Assembly (NCBI RefSeq): GCF_049243985.1
Contig: NC_135384.1
Location: 14,752,501 to 14,816,500, forward strand
DNA from: Paroedura picta
Taxonomy: Eukaryota; Chordata; Lepidosauria; Squamata; Gekkonidae
Direction: 5' to 3'
DNA: 64,000 nt
How positions within the stretch are numbered: the first letter of the stretch is position 1; every line of letters begins with the position of its first letter. The translations under genes and the position numbers were made by a program. Positions 45,848 to 58,450 of the stretch are shown one piece after another. The notes below the pieces were generated by a model that was not told the origin of the DNA, did not search any database, and saw only the letters and a list, made by a program, of their open reading frames with translations.

Positions 45848-48800
45848 CTGGGGGGGGGGAGAGAGAGAGAGAGCTTATTATAGTATTTCCAGATTTATCT
45901 GTAGCTTGAAAATATATAGTTTTTTAAAATTTGTACATTCCTTATGAATCTGATTGCCCTTGTTAGACTAGGAAACCGTCTTATATTAGAAAGTTGTCTT
46001 CACTCTGTTCATGACTCAGCTCTAAATTTATCTCTTTTCATTCTCTCCCATGGATTCTTGTGGTTAGGGTTGTCTGCCAAGCTAGCAAAACAGTTAACTA
46101 CAGAAGGGGGGGGCATCATAATTTCCAACATCATAATAAAAAGTAGTGACGAAAGAGGAAATCCCTGCCTTATTTTATAAGTAAGGGATATTTCTCCATT
46201 AATTATTAAAATAGTGTGTTGATCTTTATATATGTTTTATTCTAACCAATAAAATTCTTCGCACAGTACATTTTTTTCTAGCACTGCCAACATCATTTTC
46301 CAGTCCAAAGAATCAAAGGCATTTTCTATATCCAGAAAAAGAAAAGCTAATTGTTTATCTGGATGGGTTTGATAATATTAAATCACTGTATAAATGTTAT
46401 CATATTTCCTTTTATCTGGGTATTTGGGAGTAACGCTGCTTGGTCTTCATGAATCAAATATTTAGGATTAATTTAATCTTTGGGCAATCATTGAAGTAAA
46501 TATTTTATAATCTACATTAAGGTGTGACATATCACTAATAATTGTGGATACAAACAAAAGGTGGGGAGATAAACCAAGACCTTGCCAAGGAAACGTTGGT
46601 TGAAGCCTTAGGGTACGTCCAATTTTCATCTGGCTACCCTTCCTAAATCAATGTCAACTCTCACTTATGGAATTTGTTTTTTCAGACATGCCCCCCACAT
46701 ATATAAGAAGCGGTACTGGGGAAATACTTTGGATTTTTGGATTTTCTGTACTTCAAAGTATTGTAGTTTCAAGTAACTTTAAAATAAAATATATATACTT
46801 TAAAAATACAACTTTGAAATGTATATCTTATTTGTTGTAACCTACTCTGAGACTTTGGGGAATTAAAATAAATATTAAATTATATCAGCATATCTGTACC
46901 ATGGGGGAGACAATTCCTTTGTTTGATAATCCTGGATTGTATTTTTGTTTAGATTAAGGTTTGGGAATTTAACTCATCATCCAGAAATCAAACAAGGAAA
47001 TAAGGTTATGCCCATACACAAGAGGTCATGTAGAGCATGTGCTATGAACTCGTCTTTGGTCTATTTGAATATAATACTGTGTATGATTTAAATTTCTGTT
47101 CATTCTGTTTCCTACCTATTTCCTCAGAGATCATCCCATCTGAACACGGAATGCAGTCATAGCAGCAAAATTCCTTTCCCTCCTTCTTTTGTCGGCTGGA
47201 GCCAGGAAAGCAGTGGTCATTGCACAAAGAGAGTGGTAATACCTGTGCATAAACAGGAAGGGAGAGTGGCACCCACATGTCCAATGAGAACCTCAGGTGA
47301 ACACAATATTTGCTGTTAACCATGAAGAATGTTGGAGAAAGTGGAGAAGAATGTTGGAGAAAGTGGAGAAGAAGAGCTGTTTTTTTGTATCGCCTTTTTA
47401 TTTGGTGAAAGCTTCTAAAAGCAGCTACCTTCCCTCTGCTTACAACAGTCACCCTGTGAGGTAGGTGAGGCTGAGAGAACTCTTAGAACTGTGATTGACC
47501 CAAGGTCTCCCATCTGGCTGTATGTGGCAGAGTGAGTAATAAAACCCTGTACTCCAGATTAAAGGCCACCACTCTTAGCCACTATACCAGTCTGCCTCTC
47601 TAAGAAGAATAACTTATGAAACCCTGGTTTAAATCATAGAGTGATGAATACTTAGTGGTTTTTCCCTAACCTTCCTTACAGAGTTGTTGTTATTCCTGGG
47701 AAAATGAAATAGAGAAGAGGAGAATCATATTCAAAGCCTTTTTTAGGGATAAAAGTGAAGTACTAATATAAGGGGGGGGGGGAAGGAGATACAATACAGC
47801 CCTGTACTCCTACTCATTAGAAGGCAAGGCATAGAAACAAGCAGTACACAACTTGATATTATGAGTTTCCTGAGAATAAGTAAATTTCAAATTTCAAAAA
47901 AACCCTTAATGGCTTGTAAAAACATCATCAGAATAGGGGTAATTCATAATTAATTGATACTAATTACATAGTATAAATGAAACAAATAAGTGAAATAAAA
48001 TAAGCAACAACCAACAATAGATTCCTCCAGAATGCCCAGCAATCAGCAATTTTCACCTACTGTAGATGTCCCTGTTCTAGAACTGTTTCTTGACTAGCCA
48101 ATTGTCCCTGAGACTAACCCAGATCAGCAGTGGTTTCCAGATAACCACACAAATCACCTGAGCCTTGAACCCACCCCTGTCCAATTTACCAGAATCCTTA
48201 GGGGTACTACACAGCTGCCCTGAATGATTTGCTTCCTCACCAGTTTTGAAACTTAACCAGACTTTTCTCAGGGAGAGATGACTTGGGAGAAGGAAGAAGG
48301 GTAACTGAGAGCCATTGGTAAATGCAGATTCAAATTCCCACTCTCCCATGGAAGCTTACTGGGGGACACTGTGATGGTCAGTTTCTCTCAACCAACTGTG
48401 TACATGTTGGAGAATAAATATCATTGGCGGTCCTTACAGTACACTCTACAGAGGAAAACAAAAGAGAATTTTTATTGATGAATTATGAATTCCCAAAATA
48501 GTCTATTAGCAGAATGGAAAACGTTGGGGGTCATGGGGTGTGCATGAAGATCACTCATCTGGGATGCAGTTAAAGGAAATAGGTGACTGGAGTGACTTTC
48601 AAGAAAAATGCTAGGAAGATCCATCCCCAGATTTGACGTAAACAGAAATTGCAAAGGAGAAAATGTATGTTTTTTTTTCTACACATGCAGATATCCCACC
48701 TGATTAAATGTTCTGTGCCACACAATTTGATCATCATGAATGGTCAGTTCTTCACCAAGTGGACCCCAAGGATCAAGTCTTCCAACTTTCTTTCTAATGA

Positions 48801-51800
48801 AGGAGCCATTTGGGAAAGTGACCCAGTTTGTCACATCAAAACCACTTTTCAGTTCCCCATTTTCATTAAAATGTATGGTGTCACCAGCACTGTTGTTAAA
48901 TGTTATGCTCCTTAAAAAAAGATGCAGCTTGTTGAGAAAAAATGAAATAAAATGTAAGCAATTTCAGGAATGACCAAGATCAAGAATATGTCCTAAATGT
49001 ACTGGGGCAAATGATATAATTTGCTATAATAAGAATACATTGGAACTATTCATTCACTGATAGTAAAGCCAAGTTGGGTTAATGAATTAACTTATTTTGG
49101 CTTGGATCTCTCTTCCACTATAGTATTAGGGTCACCGTTTGATATCTTGCCAGATTGAGTCCCAGAGCTCTCTCATTCTTAGGTCCTTAAGCCCAGGGGT
49201 AGTCAACCTGTGGGCCTCCAGTTGTTCATGGACTACAATTCCCATGAGCCCCTGCCAGCAAACACTGTCATGGGCTCATGGGAATTGCAGTCCATGAACA
49301 TATGGAGGACCACAGGATGTCTACCCCTGCTTTAGCCAATCTTGACTGGTGAACCACATATGAACCTTCCTTAAGAGGCTACCTTTGGCCATGATTTTTG
49401 ATCCCTGTGTTACTTGGAGGTTGGTGGATATAATGAACTCCATGTGGATCTGCTTATGAAGGGTGCTGAGAAATTTATCCTGGTTCAGAGAAGCTGTTAG
49501 TGCACTAACTGTAGTGCACTGTTAGTATCCTACTTTGATTGTATGTGTGGAATCAACTGAGCTGTTGTTTGTTACCATAAAGCTCCCAATGATATATGAT
49601 AATGGGATATGTGCTGTATGAACATGTTTAAACCTATGAGAGTTTAATGTCTCACAGAGTCAGAGAGCCATGAATGACCGGTTGCTTAAAGGGATTCAAT
49701 GGGTTAGTATCAGTTCAGCAGAAATACTTGAGAACTGATGGCTGAAGGGAACATAGTTTAGCTCAGACATCGAACAAGTACTGTTGAACTCTGTCTGCAG
49801 AGGGTTTTTTATCTGCAATATTTGCAAGTAATTGCTTGGTATGAATTTTTCTTCACTTGTTCCCTCTACTTATTGATACTGTATCAATTTCACTATTTTT
49901 TATCATTTTGTATGTTAGGTTATCAGTATTGGATACATGACTGGAAAACTGTTTCAAAATCTGAACATGACGATATACAGTACAAATATTGAAAATGTAA
50001 TAAAAATTGAAGACTGCTGTGAAAAAAGAATGACTTTGGGAGGTACAGTTTGAGAAACATTTACCTGCCAGGGTTGCACATTATAGAAGATTAGATTCCT
50101 CTCTTTTTCTCTTGTTCTGCATTTAGATCCGAGTATGTAGAGGGCATGCAACGCATGTGCCACTGCATAGACAGCATTGTAGACATTATAGCTGTGGCCT
50201 GTCATGCTCATTTCAAACAAAACAACAGGAACAGAATCCAGCTTCTCCTCTCCAGTGCACATTATCTTGCTGTCCCCATGAACATCTGGATGAAATGAAC
50301 AGCCAAATGCCTGCTCCCAGAAGTTCTCAATAAAACCATCCCCTTTTGCCCAAGAGGGGCTTATGGACTGCAGAAATGTTTTGAATCCTGGTGGCTCATT
50401 GGAGTGAACTGCAAGGGATAGGGCACCATGGAAGGTGTCTACATCCCAAGCCCTTTGGGCTGATGTTGATTCAAAATCCCAGTGGCATGTGACAATCCAC
50501 ACCTTATGAAAGGGAGGAAATGGAATAAAGTTAGCTAAAAACAACATTACTCGTAAAACGAACATGGATGAGTTTTCTCCATATACAAAATGCACATTGG
50601 CTTTGGTTTGACTGAGAACAGCTAGATTATCCATCCGCTGTGTAAGGGCATCCATCTCCTCTTGGAAATACGTCTGTTGTGTTAATCTTACAGTGAAATC
50701 AAAACAGATGCCATTCTCAGTCAGCATTGGCACCATGATCTGCAGGAACCTGTCCCCACTGTCATCATCTGCAACAAAGAGCACAATCCATGTCCATCTG
50801 AAGTGGTGAAATAACCTGATAACTCCCGTATACTGAGTGGCTTCATTTGGGACCATCTGATACAATGTAGAAATGAGCAATGGGCTACTGTGGCTTGGTG
50901 AAAATGATCCATAAGTAAGCTGGAAAAAGACACAGTTTTTTTTTTAACATATGGAATGAAACATACCATTTTTCATCATCATCATTATTACCTACCACTC
51001 CCAGTCTAGCAGCGGGTTACAAGATTTATTTATTTATGTATTTAGATTTTTATACCGCCATTCCATATGGCTCTGGGCAGTTTACATAAAACATTAAAGA
51101 ACATTTACATAGAACATATAACAATATAGCAGATAACAATCATGATATAACATACAAGATACAATAGCATTTCAACAAAACAATAACATTGACAATCCCT
51201 AGATAGGTTTGACGTCTCAGTCTGACGGGAGGGGGGGCTGGACATGTAGATGTTTTGAGTCAGTCAGCCTCAAGCAAAATAAAATCTCAACGTGAATCAT
51301 AAAACCCCATTAATCCCAACACAATTCCACCCCAGACAGCAAATACCATAACTCCTAACCCAACCCACCCATCCAGCCTGACAGACCTCCTTCAGTGCCT
51401 TGGGAAGCTTGGAGGGGGCCAGGCCTGATATCCTAATCATTTTGAGGAGCAGCCCCTGATCTTACATGTCCACATGCCTGGTGAAAGAGCTCTGTCTTAC
51501 AGGCCCTGCATCTATGTGTTAAAGACATGAAATTTCCACATGTATGTGTTGCACTCCTGTTCTGATGACCTACCTGTGGTATCTTGTAAATGGTGACTAT
51601 GGGGGCCATATTGGCAGACATTTCTGAATTCAATCCTCCAATAACTGCAACATGATTGCTCTGTTTATCACACTTGAAATTTGGGAGAAACTTCTGCTGT
51701 GAAGAAAGAAAGCTCAGGGTGGCTTTATAGGTCATCCTTGCCACATAGTAGCTGTTGAGAATGTGAAAGCCCAAAGTGATGTTTGGTAAGATATTGGGAT

Positions 51801-54800
51801 TCCCATTGATCTCCTTGACAGCAAAAGTCAAAGCCAGGTTGTGCTGGTAATTCTTTGCTACTGATCTATAATGAGAGTTATAAATGAAAACTAAAGAGCA
51901 AAGATACAACTTCCATTAGTTCTCCATATATCCCTCCTTCCTTTGAAAAACTTCATCATCACACTATAACTCTGATCCTTTATAATCCTTTATAATTTTG
52001 CTTTTAACAGATATTTAGAAACATAGAATCATAGAGTTGGAAGGAACCAACTGAGTAATCTAGTCCAACTCCTGCACTATGCATGACAGTCACAATCCTA
52101 TTGCTCATCCACTGTAACCTGCCACCTCCTTGAACCTTCACAGAATCAACCTCTCTGTCAGATGGCTATCCAGCCTCTGTTGAAAAATCTCTGTTGAATC
52201 TCTGTTGAAAAAAAAAAAGATGGAGAACCCACCACCTCCCGAGGAAGCCTGTTCCACTGTTAAACCACTCTGTCAGGAACTTCTTACAGATGTTTAGATG
52301 GGATTTCTTTTGAATTAATTTCATCCCATTGATTCTGGTCCATCCTTCCAGGCCAAGAGAGAATAACTCTGCTCCATCCTCGATATGGCAGCCTTTAAAA
52401 TACTTGAAGATGGTGATCAGATCCCGTCACAGTCCTCTCCTCTCCGGGCTAAACAGACCAAACTCCCCCAACCATTCCTCATATGTCCTGGTCTCTAAAC
52501 CCCTCACCATTTTTGTTGCCCTCCTGTGGACACGCTCCAGTTTGTCCTCTGCAACTGTGTTGCGCAAAACTGAATACAGTACTTCAAGTGAGGACAAACC
52601 AGAGCAGAGTTAAATGATAGCATCACCTCCTGTGAACTGGACACGATACTCTGTTTGATACAGCCCAAAATCCCATTTGCCATTTTAGCCACCAAGTCAC
52701 ACTGCTGACTCATGTTCAATGTATGGTCTACTAAGACTCCTAGATCCTTTTTGCACATGCTACTGCCAAGACAAATCTCCCCCATCTTATATTGGGGTAA
52801 ATGGTTTTTCCTACTTAAATGCAGAACTTTACATTTGTCCCTATTTAATTTAATTTTATTTAGTTTAGCCCAGTTCTTGAACCTATCAAGATCATCCTGT
52901 TTTCTGATTTGGTCTTCTGTTGTGTTTGCTACTCCTCCCAGATTAGTATTGTCTGCAAAATTAATAAGTACCTCCTCTAATCCCTTATCCAAATCATTTA
53001 TAAATATGTTGAGCAACACTGGCCCTAGGACAGATCCCTGGGGAACTCTGTTCCAGGCTGACGTGGCCAGTGCGCACCACGGCAAGGGTAGGGAAGGTGC
53101 AGGCACCGGTGCATCCGTTGGAACACACATACATGCACGAAGCTTGGCACCTGCGTGTGTTCCCTGAGTTGTGCACTGGCACCCATGCCTCCCTTCCCCC
53201 CCCTGTGGTGTGGCGCTGGCTGATGCCGCCGTGCACAACCCTACTTGTCACTCTTCTCCTAGATGATGCTGAACCACTTACAAGTACCCTTGGGGTATGA
53301 TCTGTCAACCAGTTATCAATCCACCTGACAGAATTCGGATCCATACCGCATTCTACCAAGTTGTCAATCAGAATATCATGTGGAACATTATCAAAAGCTT
53401 TACTGAAATCCATATAAACTATGTGCACTGCATCCCCCTGATCCAGCAAGGTAGTCAATATCTTCAGAAAAGAGATAAGGTTGGTCTGACATGACTTGTT
53501 CTTTGTATATATAAGTGCTAATGTTTATCTCAATGAAATGGAAAAAAAAATACTGTGATGGTTTGTGCATGTACAATGGAATTGTGGATATGGAGAAGAC
53601 AATATATTGTTAGCTCTGTAATACAATACTCTCAACTTAAAAAAAATACTGAGCAACAATATTACTGGGATTACTTTCTTAACAGGTAGATTGGAGCAAG
53701 TGAAATATGAAAGATGACTTCATATGTTATATGCCAGTATGACATGCTAATTCTGAAAATGCTTTGGGATGGTTATAGATTATCATAATCTGACCTTGAA
53801 TTTTGGTAATTTTCCATTTTATGGTGTAATTAATCTGAATGAATTAGCTCTTGGGGGATTTTTGTCTTCCTTTTGGGCATGATGAAATAAAGAAAATAAT
53901 CATTTGGGAGGTGCTTGGGAAAAGTCTTTTAGTCTTGTGGCAGCAAATCTGACCACCACTGTCCATTCCCCTTTTGTATTCTTGCTATAATGAAAAGTTA
54001 TGTGCTTAGATATGCCCATTATATCGCCCCACTGATACAAAGACTGTGAGGGACATATATTACATCCTTCTTTGAAGAAAATAGATGAATGATGGCCTAT
54101 TAATGCCTGACTGTTCCATTTATGGCTCAGCGTGCTTGCCAATTGACTTCCCATGCAATGCCCTGCTCTCCAAAGGCAACTACGAAGGTTCAATTCCACT
54201 TTCCCAATATCATACTGAGATATTGACTTAGAATATTCTCTGTCAGTTGCAACACTGAGAAATTATCTCCTTTCTAACTCTCATTTCCTTTATCTCAATC
54301 TTGGCCCATGTTCTGGTCCTCCTTTTTCCTGGCTGGAAAAAAAAGTCTTTTTCTCTAATCTTGAGTTGTTGGACCTTGATCGCTCTCTCCAAGCAGCACT
54401 CTGTGACCAAAACCACTTATTCTTCTCAACCATTCTTCCTACAGGGTGACTTACATGAGCCAATGTGCATGCCATGGTAAGAGAAGCTCATTCTTCCCCT
54501 TTTTCCTTCTCTCCCCTGCAACTCTCTCTGCTTCTTTTGCTGATGCTCCTTTTTCCTGACTAAAAAATATAAGTATTTTTCCTGTTTTCCATACATCAAA
54601 CGATACATTTTGTAGCCAAAAGACAAAGCCAGTCTAACCTTCATTTTTACAAATGTCAGATACATGGAGGATATAGTTAAATTGATAAACGATAAAAAGA
54701 GTACACATGAATGGCTTACATAGGTTCCCCAATGGACAACTGGCTAGGCTGCTCTTTGAAGGAGAGAGTCTCATATACATAGAAGACTTGAGAAACAATC

Positions 54801-54964
54801 TCACCCACAACCAGGTCACCAGGCTGATAAAACGCATGAGGAATAGGAAGAAGGTCAACAGGCGTGGTGCATTGAATGGGATGCTTCTTGCATACGGCGG
54901 GGAACAGGAATAAAAGCAGCAGCAGCAGAACAATGATCTTCCTCATGAACCACTTTCCCTCCAT
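44946..54964 (-). CDS. V2R-D: vomeronasal type-2 receptor, complete six-exon gene
   Basis: A more diverged V2R. Exons are 54964-54720, 51865-51574, 50919-50065, 48927-48700, 47242-47116 and 45847-44946, all open with GT/AG borders, predicting about 882 aa. The start at 54964 (MEGKWF) has G at -3 and G at +4; the alternative 54946 ([19 protein letters not shown]) is a cleaner leader but has T at -3. The N-terminal ligand-binding domain, cysteine-rich linker and 7TM are complete; TM7 has PKCY, followed by VLRFELN where relatives have RPELN. Introns are larger than in A-C and hold CR1, L2, L1 and a hAT-like MITE. Its closest relative here is E. The role is inferred from the family. Confidence 0.92.
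46105..46560 (-). mobile_element. L1 LINE reverse transcriptase fragment, V2R-D intron 5
   Basis: On the minus strand it reads [18 protein letters not shown] and [18 protein letters not shown], typical of L1 ORF2 RT. No complete frame. Confidence 0.8.
47116..47242 (-). CDS. V2R-D exon 5 (cysteine-rich)
   Basis: 127 nt, [16 protein letters not shown] to DGMISEEI; the donor is GAAATAG/GTAGG. Confidence 0.92.
47371..47602 (-). mobile_element. tRNA-headed SINE, old, V2R-D intron 5
   Basis: Diverged copy: CACCCTGTGAGGTAGGTGAG, then the head ACTATACCAGTCTGCCTCTC. Confidence 0.68.
48700..48927 (-). CDS. V2R-D exon 4
   Basis: 228 nt, [17 protein letters not shown] to IVWHRTFNQ, with sequons NNS and NGS. 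The acceptor is CAACAAG, the donor CAG/GTGGG. Confidence 0.92.
49194..49329. mobile_element. hAT-like MITE, V2R-D intron 3
   Basis: 136-bp near-palindrome with ends CAGGGGTAGTCAACCTGTGG and its complement ...CTACCCCTG. Flanked by 8-bp CTTAAGCC (49186-49193) and CTTTAGCC (49330-49337), one mismatch, as expected for hAT target duplications. No transposase. Confidence 0.85.
50065..50919 (-). CDS. V2R-D exon 3 (Venus-flytrap)
   Basis: 855 nt, one codon shorter than A-C. Starts [17 protein letters not shown], contains [18 protein letters not shown] and [19 protein letters not shown], ends VQPWQ before GTAAAT. Confidence 0.94.
51018..51510 (-). mobile_element. L2 LINE 3' end, V2R-D intron 2
   Basis: TTTATACCGCCATTCCATAT tail first, then CACATGCCTGGTGAAAGAGC. 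It accounts for this intron being 654 bp rather than the 86 bp seen in A, B and C. Confidence 0.65.
51574..51865 (-). CDS. V2R-D exon 2
   Basis: 292 nt, [19 protein letters not shown] to TIYKIPQ before GTAGGT. The acceptor is ATTATAG. Confidence 0.92.
52018..53490 (-). mobile_element. CR1 LINE, 3' half with reverse transcriptase, in V2R-D intron 1
   Basis: Minus-strand CR1. RT motifs [37 protein letters not shown] and FADNTNLGG (catalytic FADD-like box with Asn for the second Asp), then the C-terminal [11 protein letters not shown] part and the 3' end GAATCATAGAGTTGGAAGGA on the plus strand. The RT is cut by a roughly 190-bp insertion at 53047-53235, so it is not functional. 5'-truncated. 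Confidence 0.88.
53047..53235. mobile_element. Unclassified GC-rich insertion inside the CR1
   Basis: About 190 bp that splits the CR1 RT just before VPQGSVLG. Much more GC-rich than its surroundings, with an AACYCT-like motif at both edges that may be a target duplication. Family not recognised. Confidence 0.45.
54720..54964 (-). CDS. V2R-D exon 1
   Basis: Leader with a poly-Leu core, then [20 protein letters not shown] and [16 protein letters not shown]. The donor is CCTAT/GTAAGC. Confidence 0.9.
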
Positions 54965-55025
54965 TCCAAGATGTCTGTTGGCAAGTGCTGTATTCTCAAC
55001 ATTCACTGTGTTTTGAATTCATGGA

Positions 55026-55575
55026 TCTGCTGGTGTGCTTGAGGTAGCTGAACCTATAAGGAAATCTCAGCAGAAGGTTCAGTCAATGGATGCTTCCCCC
55101 TCCAGCCTCCTCCTATTCATCTCTCAGTAGAATGCAATATCTATGCCTTCTTACATTCTCCTCTCTTTTTAACTGGCTGTTCCTTTGTCTAAACTCATTC
55201 TAAAAGAGCTTCCTCCAAGAACTATTCCTGGAATTGATTCTGTCTTTCAGGTGTAAATTGAAACAGAAGCATTTGATGGTTCAAGAAGCAGAAGTGTGAC
55301 TAAGGTCAAAACAAAGCAATATGTTCTCCCCATTAACCATTTAAAAACACAAAAAACACCACATTACTTTGTAAAACTTTATGTACTCTCCCTACCTGAG
55401 AAGTATGAGGGTTTAGAGAGGAGATTAATTGTGGGATTGAGTTTGTGTCCACCTAGCTTTCCACTCAGTCCTACCCAGTTCCCTCTATGCTACAGCCCCT
55501 ACCTCACAAGGCTTTTGCCCATGAGGGACCAATGATTCTCAGCATATCCATCACATGTGCTGAAATAAGATGCCT
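55026..55575 (-). promoter_or_regulatory. Conserved V2R 5' flank, gene D
   Basis: Same block upstream of V2R-D. Weaker homology to the A/B/C flank continues to about 56160 (the GTAATTGTAATAATTTAAGG run matches the A flank near 11235). Confidence 0.35.
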
Positions 55576-56289
55576 CCTTCATTCTCACCAGGAGAAAATC
55601 TGCTTAGATCCAGCTTTTCTCAGTTCGTGGGTTTGGGGTTTTGTTTTTTTGTAATTTCTAAGGCAGGTCAGTGGGGAAATGGTAGAAAGTGCCTTCAAAT
55701 CATAAACAGTTTCTAGATACCTCGTTGTGCCTTCAGGAGAATAAACGAACAGATGCGGTGTACCATTGCTAGCTTCTGCAGAGCAATCATGGAGTTTCTC
55801 AGTAGTCTGCAATCCAGGGCTGATCCCACAGCTTCTGATGTAATGGGGGTAGTCTGGGCCATCCAGCTCTGCATGAGTTGGAAACAACTTTACAGATATA
55901 CAGATAGATTTACAGGGATCCCTGTACATATGCATCAAAGCTCTGCTAATTTACGGGGGGTTATACACAGTGAATTTTGTTATCATGGCCCCTGGAAATT
56001 TCTTGTCCAACAAGACAACAACTGTAATGAGGACATGCCTTCCTAATTATCATAGTGCCGAAGAAGTTGGCCTTGGTCTCAAAGGGCTATTGAAATTGGC
56101 ACAATTTAAATTAATATATATCAATGTAATTGTAATAATTTAAGGGGAAAGCAGACTAAAATAACAAAGCCTGGCTTTATTCCTAGATTGAGAACTTCAG
56201 ATTATTCTGACATTCCCTGGGGACCAACATTATCTTCTGCAGTTTTCTGCTGATCGTAAGGTGAGTTTTAGCATTTCATTTGAAATTGA

Positions 56290-56930
56290 TCTATGCCTGT
56301 GGCTAAAAAATCAGTGATAATTCCAGATACTCAAACGCAAAACTAGAAGGATTTGGTAGAGTATCAGGCTTAAAAGTTAATAAAGGTAAATCTAAAATCA
56401 TTATAAAAAATATATTGTTAAAAGACCAAAAGCTCTTGGAAGCAAAATCAGTTCAAATAGTCAGTAAAGTAAAATATTTAGGAGTTATAATAACTCACTC
56501 TAATTTAACACTTTTTCAAAATAATTATGAGATGGTTTGGAAAGAAATAAAAGAAGATAGAAATAGGGGGAAGCATCTAAGTTTATCTCTGCTAGTGAGA
56601 ATCTCAGTAATTAAAGCGAATATATTACCCCGAATTATGTTTCTTTTCCAAAATATACCCATTATAAGTTCAGACAAAGTATTGAATTGTTGGCAAAAGA
56701 AATTAGCAGAACATATTTGGCGAGGACGAAAAGCAAGAATTAAAATGAAAACATTATGAAATTCTAGAGAGAGAGGAGGTCTAAAAGTTCCCAATTTAAA
56801 ACTTTATTTTGAAGCAGTCGTCTTGTCTTGGTTGTAAAAATTGATATTACTCAAAAAACACAGATTGTTGACATTAGAAGGGACCATTTACAGTTGGCAC
56901 GTCTATATGAACAGACCGTTAAGACCTTGT
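56290..56930 (+). mobile_element. L1 LINE ORF2 3' fragment, D-E spacer
   Basis: Reads VKYLGVIIT, LSLSLLVRISVIKANILPRI, FLFQNIPII and RERGGLKVPNLKLYFEAVVL, the C-terminal ORF2 region of L1. An in-frame stop after RIKMKTL shows decay. Confidence 0.82.
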
Positions 56931-56989
56931 CCACCTAGTCTTGGTCCTCCAGGGGGGATGACCCTACTAATAGTCAGTCATCAAGGAAG

Positions 56990-57438
56990 TGTCAGGATCA
57001 GCCCGTCTGATCTCTGCCATGATTTGTGGTTGAGAAGAGAAACTCCATGTTGGTTTGATGTGTGTTTTTTGATAAACCTTTGGTAACCCTTTTTACAAAC
57101 CTGAACTATTTCACACTGCTTTGTGTATCCTTTCATGCTGTGACACTTTCTTGCAAATGTTGCTCTGTACTTTGTTATCTGAAAGGGAGGGTGCTGATCC
57201 CCCAAGGCCTGCCAGGCCAGAGACGGTCTGGCAGGAAGCCAAGGATGGCATCTGTGAGAATGGGGGTAATTCTACCCTGGGAACGAGGGGGCATTTGGGC
57301 AGGAAGGATGCATTGATAACTGATTGCTTGCCATGTATTGATTAGATTCCACTACAGACGTCGGAGTGTTCAGATCTACATCCAATAAAGCTTTCTATTA
57401 ATCCAGAAGCCTAGTTATGAGTCTGTCTGCCTTTTACA
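56990..57438 (+). mobile_element. Putative solo LTR, D-E spacer
   Basis: About 450 bp beginning TGTCAGGATCA and ending CTTTTACA, with AATAAAGCTTTC near the 3' end. Flanking 5-bp sequences are similar but not identical, so the borders are tentative. Fossil; family unknown. Confidence 0.45.
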
Positions 57439-57609
57439 GAAAGGTAAAAACTATCACCCCATTGGAATGGTGGTAGACAATTGACACTGACAACATACAC
57501 TTAGTAAACACCCTAGTGGTGATTGCTAGCTGAAATGGAAGAACTGTATAACAGAACACATTAGAACCCTGTTGGAACCCTGCTGACTTTTCATGGATGA
57601 GCATCAAAA

Positions 57610-58450
57610 TCTGCTTGTGTCCTTGAGGTAGCTGAAACTATAAGAAAATCTTAGCAGATGGTCCAGTTAATGGAAACTCCCCCTTTCTCCCATTCATCAC
57701 TCAGCGGAATATGATTTCTGTGCCTTCTTACATTCTCCTCTCTAGGTCAAGTGGTTGTTCCTTGGCCCAGACTCTCCGTGAAATATCTGTATCCAAGAAC
57801 TATCTCTGAAGCTGATAAGGGCTTTCAAATGTAAATTGACAAATGATCATTTGATGGCCCAAGTAGCTGAAGCATCACTAAGGTCAAAACAAATCAGTAA
57901 ATTCTCCCAATTACCCACCTCCCAAAATTATAAAATGCACCATAGTACTGTGGAAAATTATATGCCCCCCATATGGTGGAAATGAGAAGCATGAGGGATA
58001 AGAGAGCAGATTAATTATGAGATTGAGGTTGAATGAAGCCAGCTTTTCGACTCAGTCTTACCACTTCCCTTCATGCTACAGCCCCTCTCTCACAAGACTT
58101 TTTCCCCTGTGAGACCCATGATTCTCACCATTATATTTGGTCAGATATGATGCATCCATTTCCATCAGGACCGTTTATGAACTGGGAACTTCACTGCCCC
58201 ACCTCCCGTGCTGGAGAACAGATTGGGGGCGGATGAGGTGCTCCGGACCAAATGCTCCCCCATGTGGGTGCAGGAAGAGGTGGGGCAACCTGCCATGTCT
58301 AAAACTGCATGAAACCTCCAGTGCGTAAACGGTCCAGTTGAAACTCTGATTAGATCCAATTTATACAATTCATTTTTGTGAGGTTAATTTATAAGGGAGG
58401 ACCAGTGGAGAAATGGTAGTGATAGAAATTGATCCAAGTCAGTCTGAATC
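57610..58450 (-). other. Orphan V2R 5' flank without a gene
   Basis: Aligns with the D flank at 55026-55730 (shared GCCTTCTTACATTCTCCTCT, CACTAAGGTCAAAACAAA-like and GCTACAGCCCCT runs), but no V2R exon follows on its gene side, where only L1 and LTR fragments lie (56290-57438). It is the trace of a deleted receptor or of a partial duplication of the D flank. A MITE-like element sits inside at 58168-58335. Confidence 0.6.
58168..58335. mobile_element. Putative MITE, orphan V2R flank
   Basis: 168 bp with inverted ends GGACCGTTTA and TAAACGGTCC, inside sequence whose D counterpart (about 55580) lacks it. The superfamily is not clear because no convincing target duplication was seen. Confidence 0.6.

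Noticed and set aside
53070-53300. Plus-strand open frame across the CR1 insertion
   Set aside because: It spans an element border and has no domain; a chance frame.
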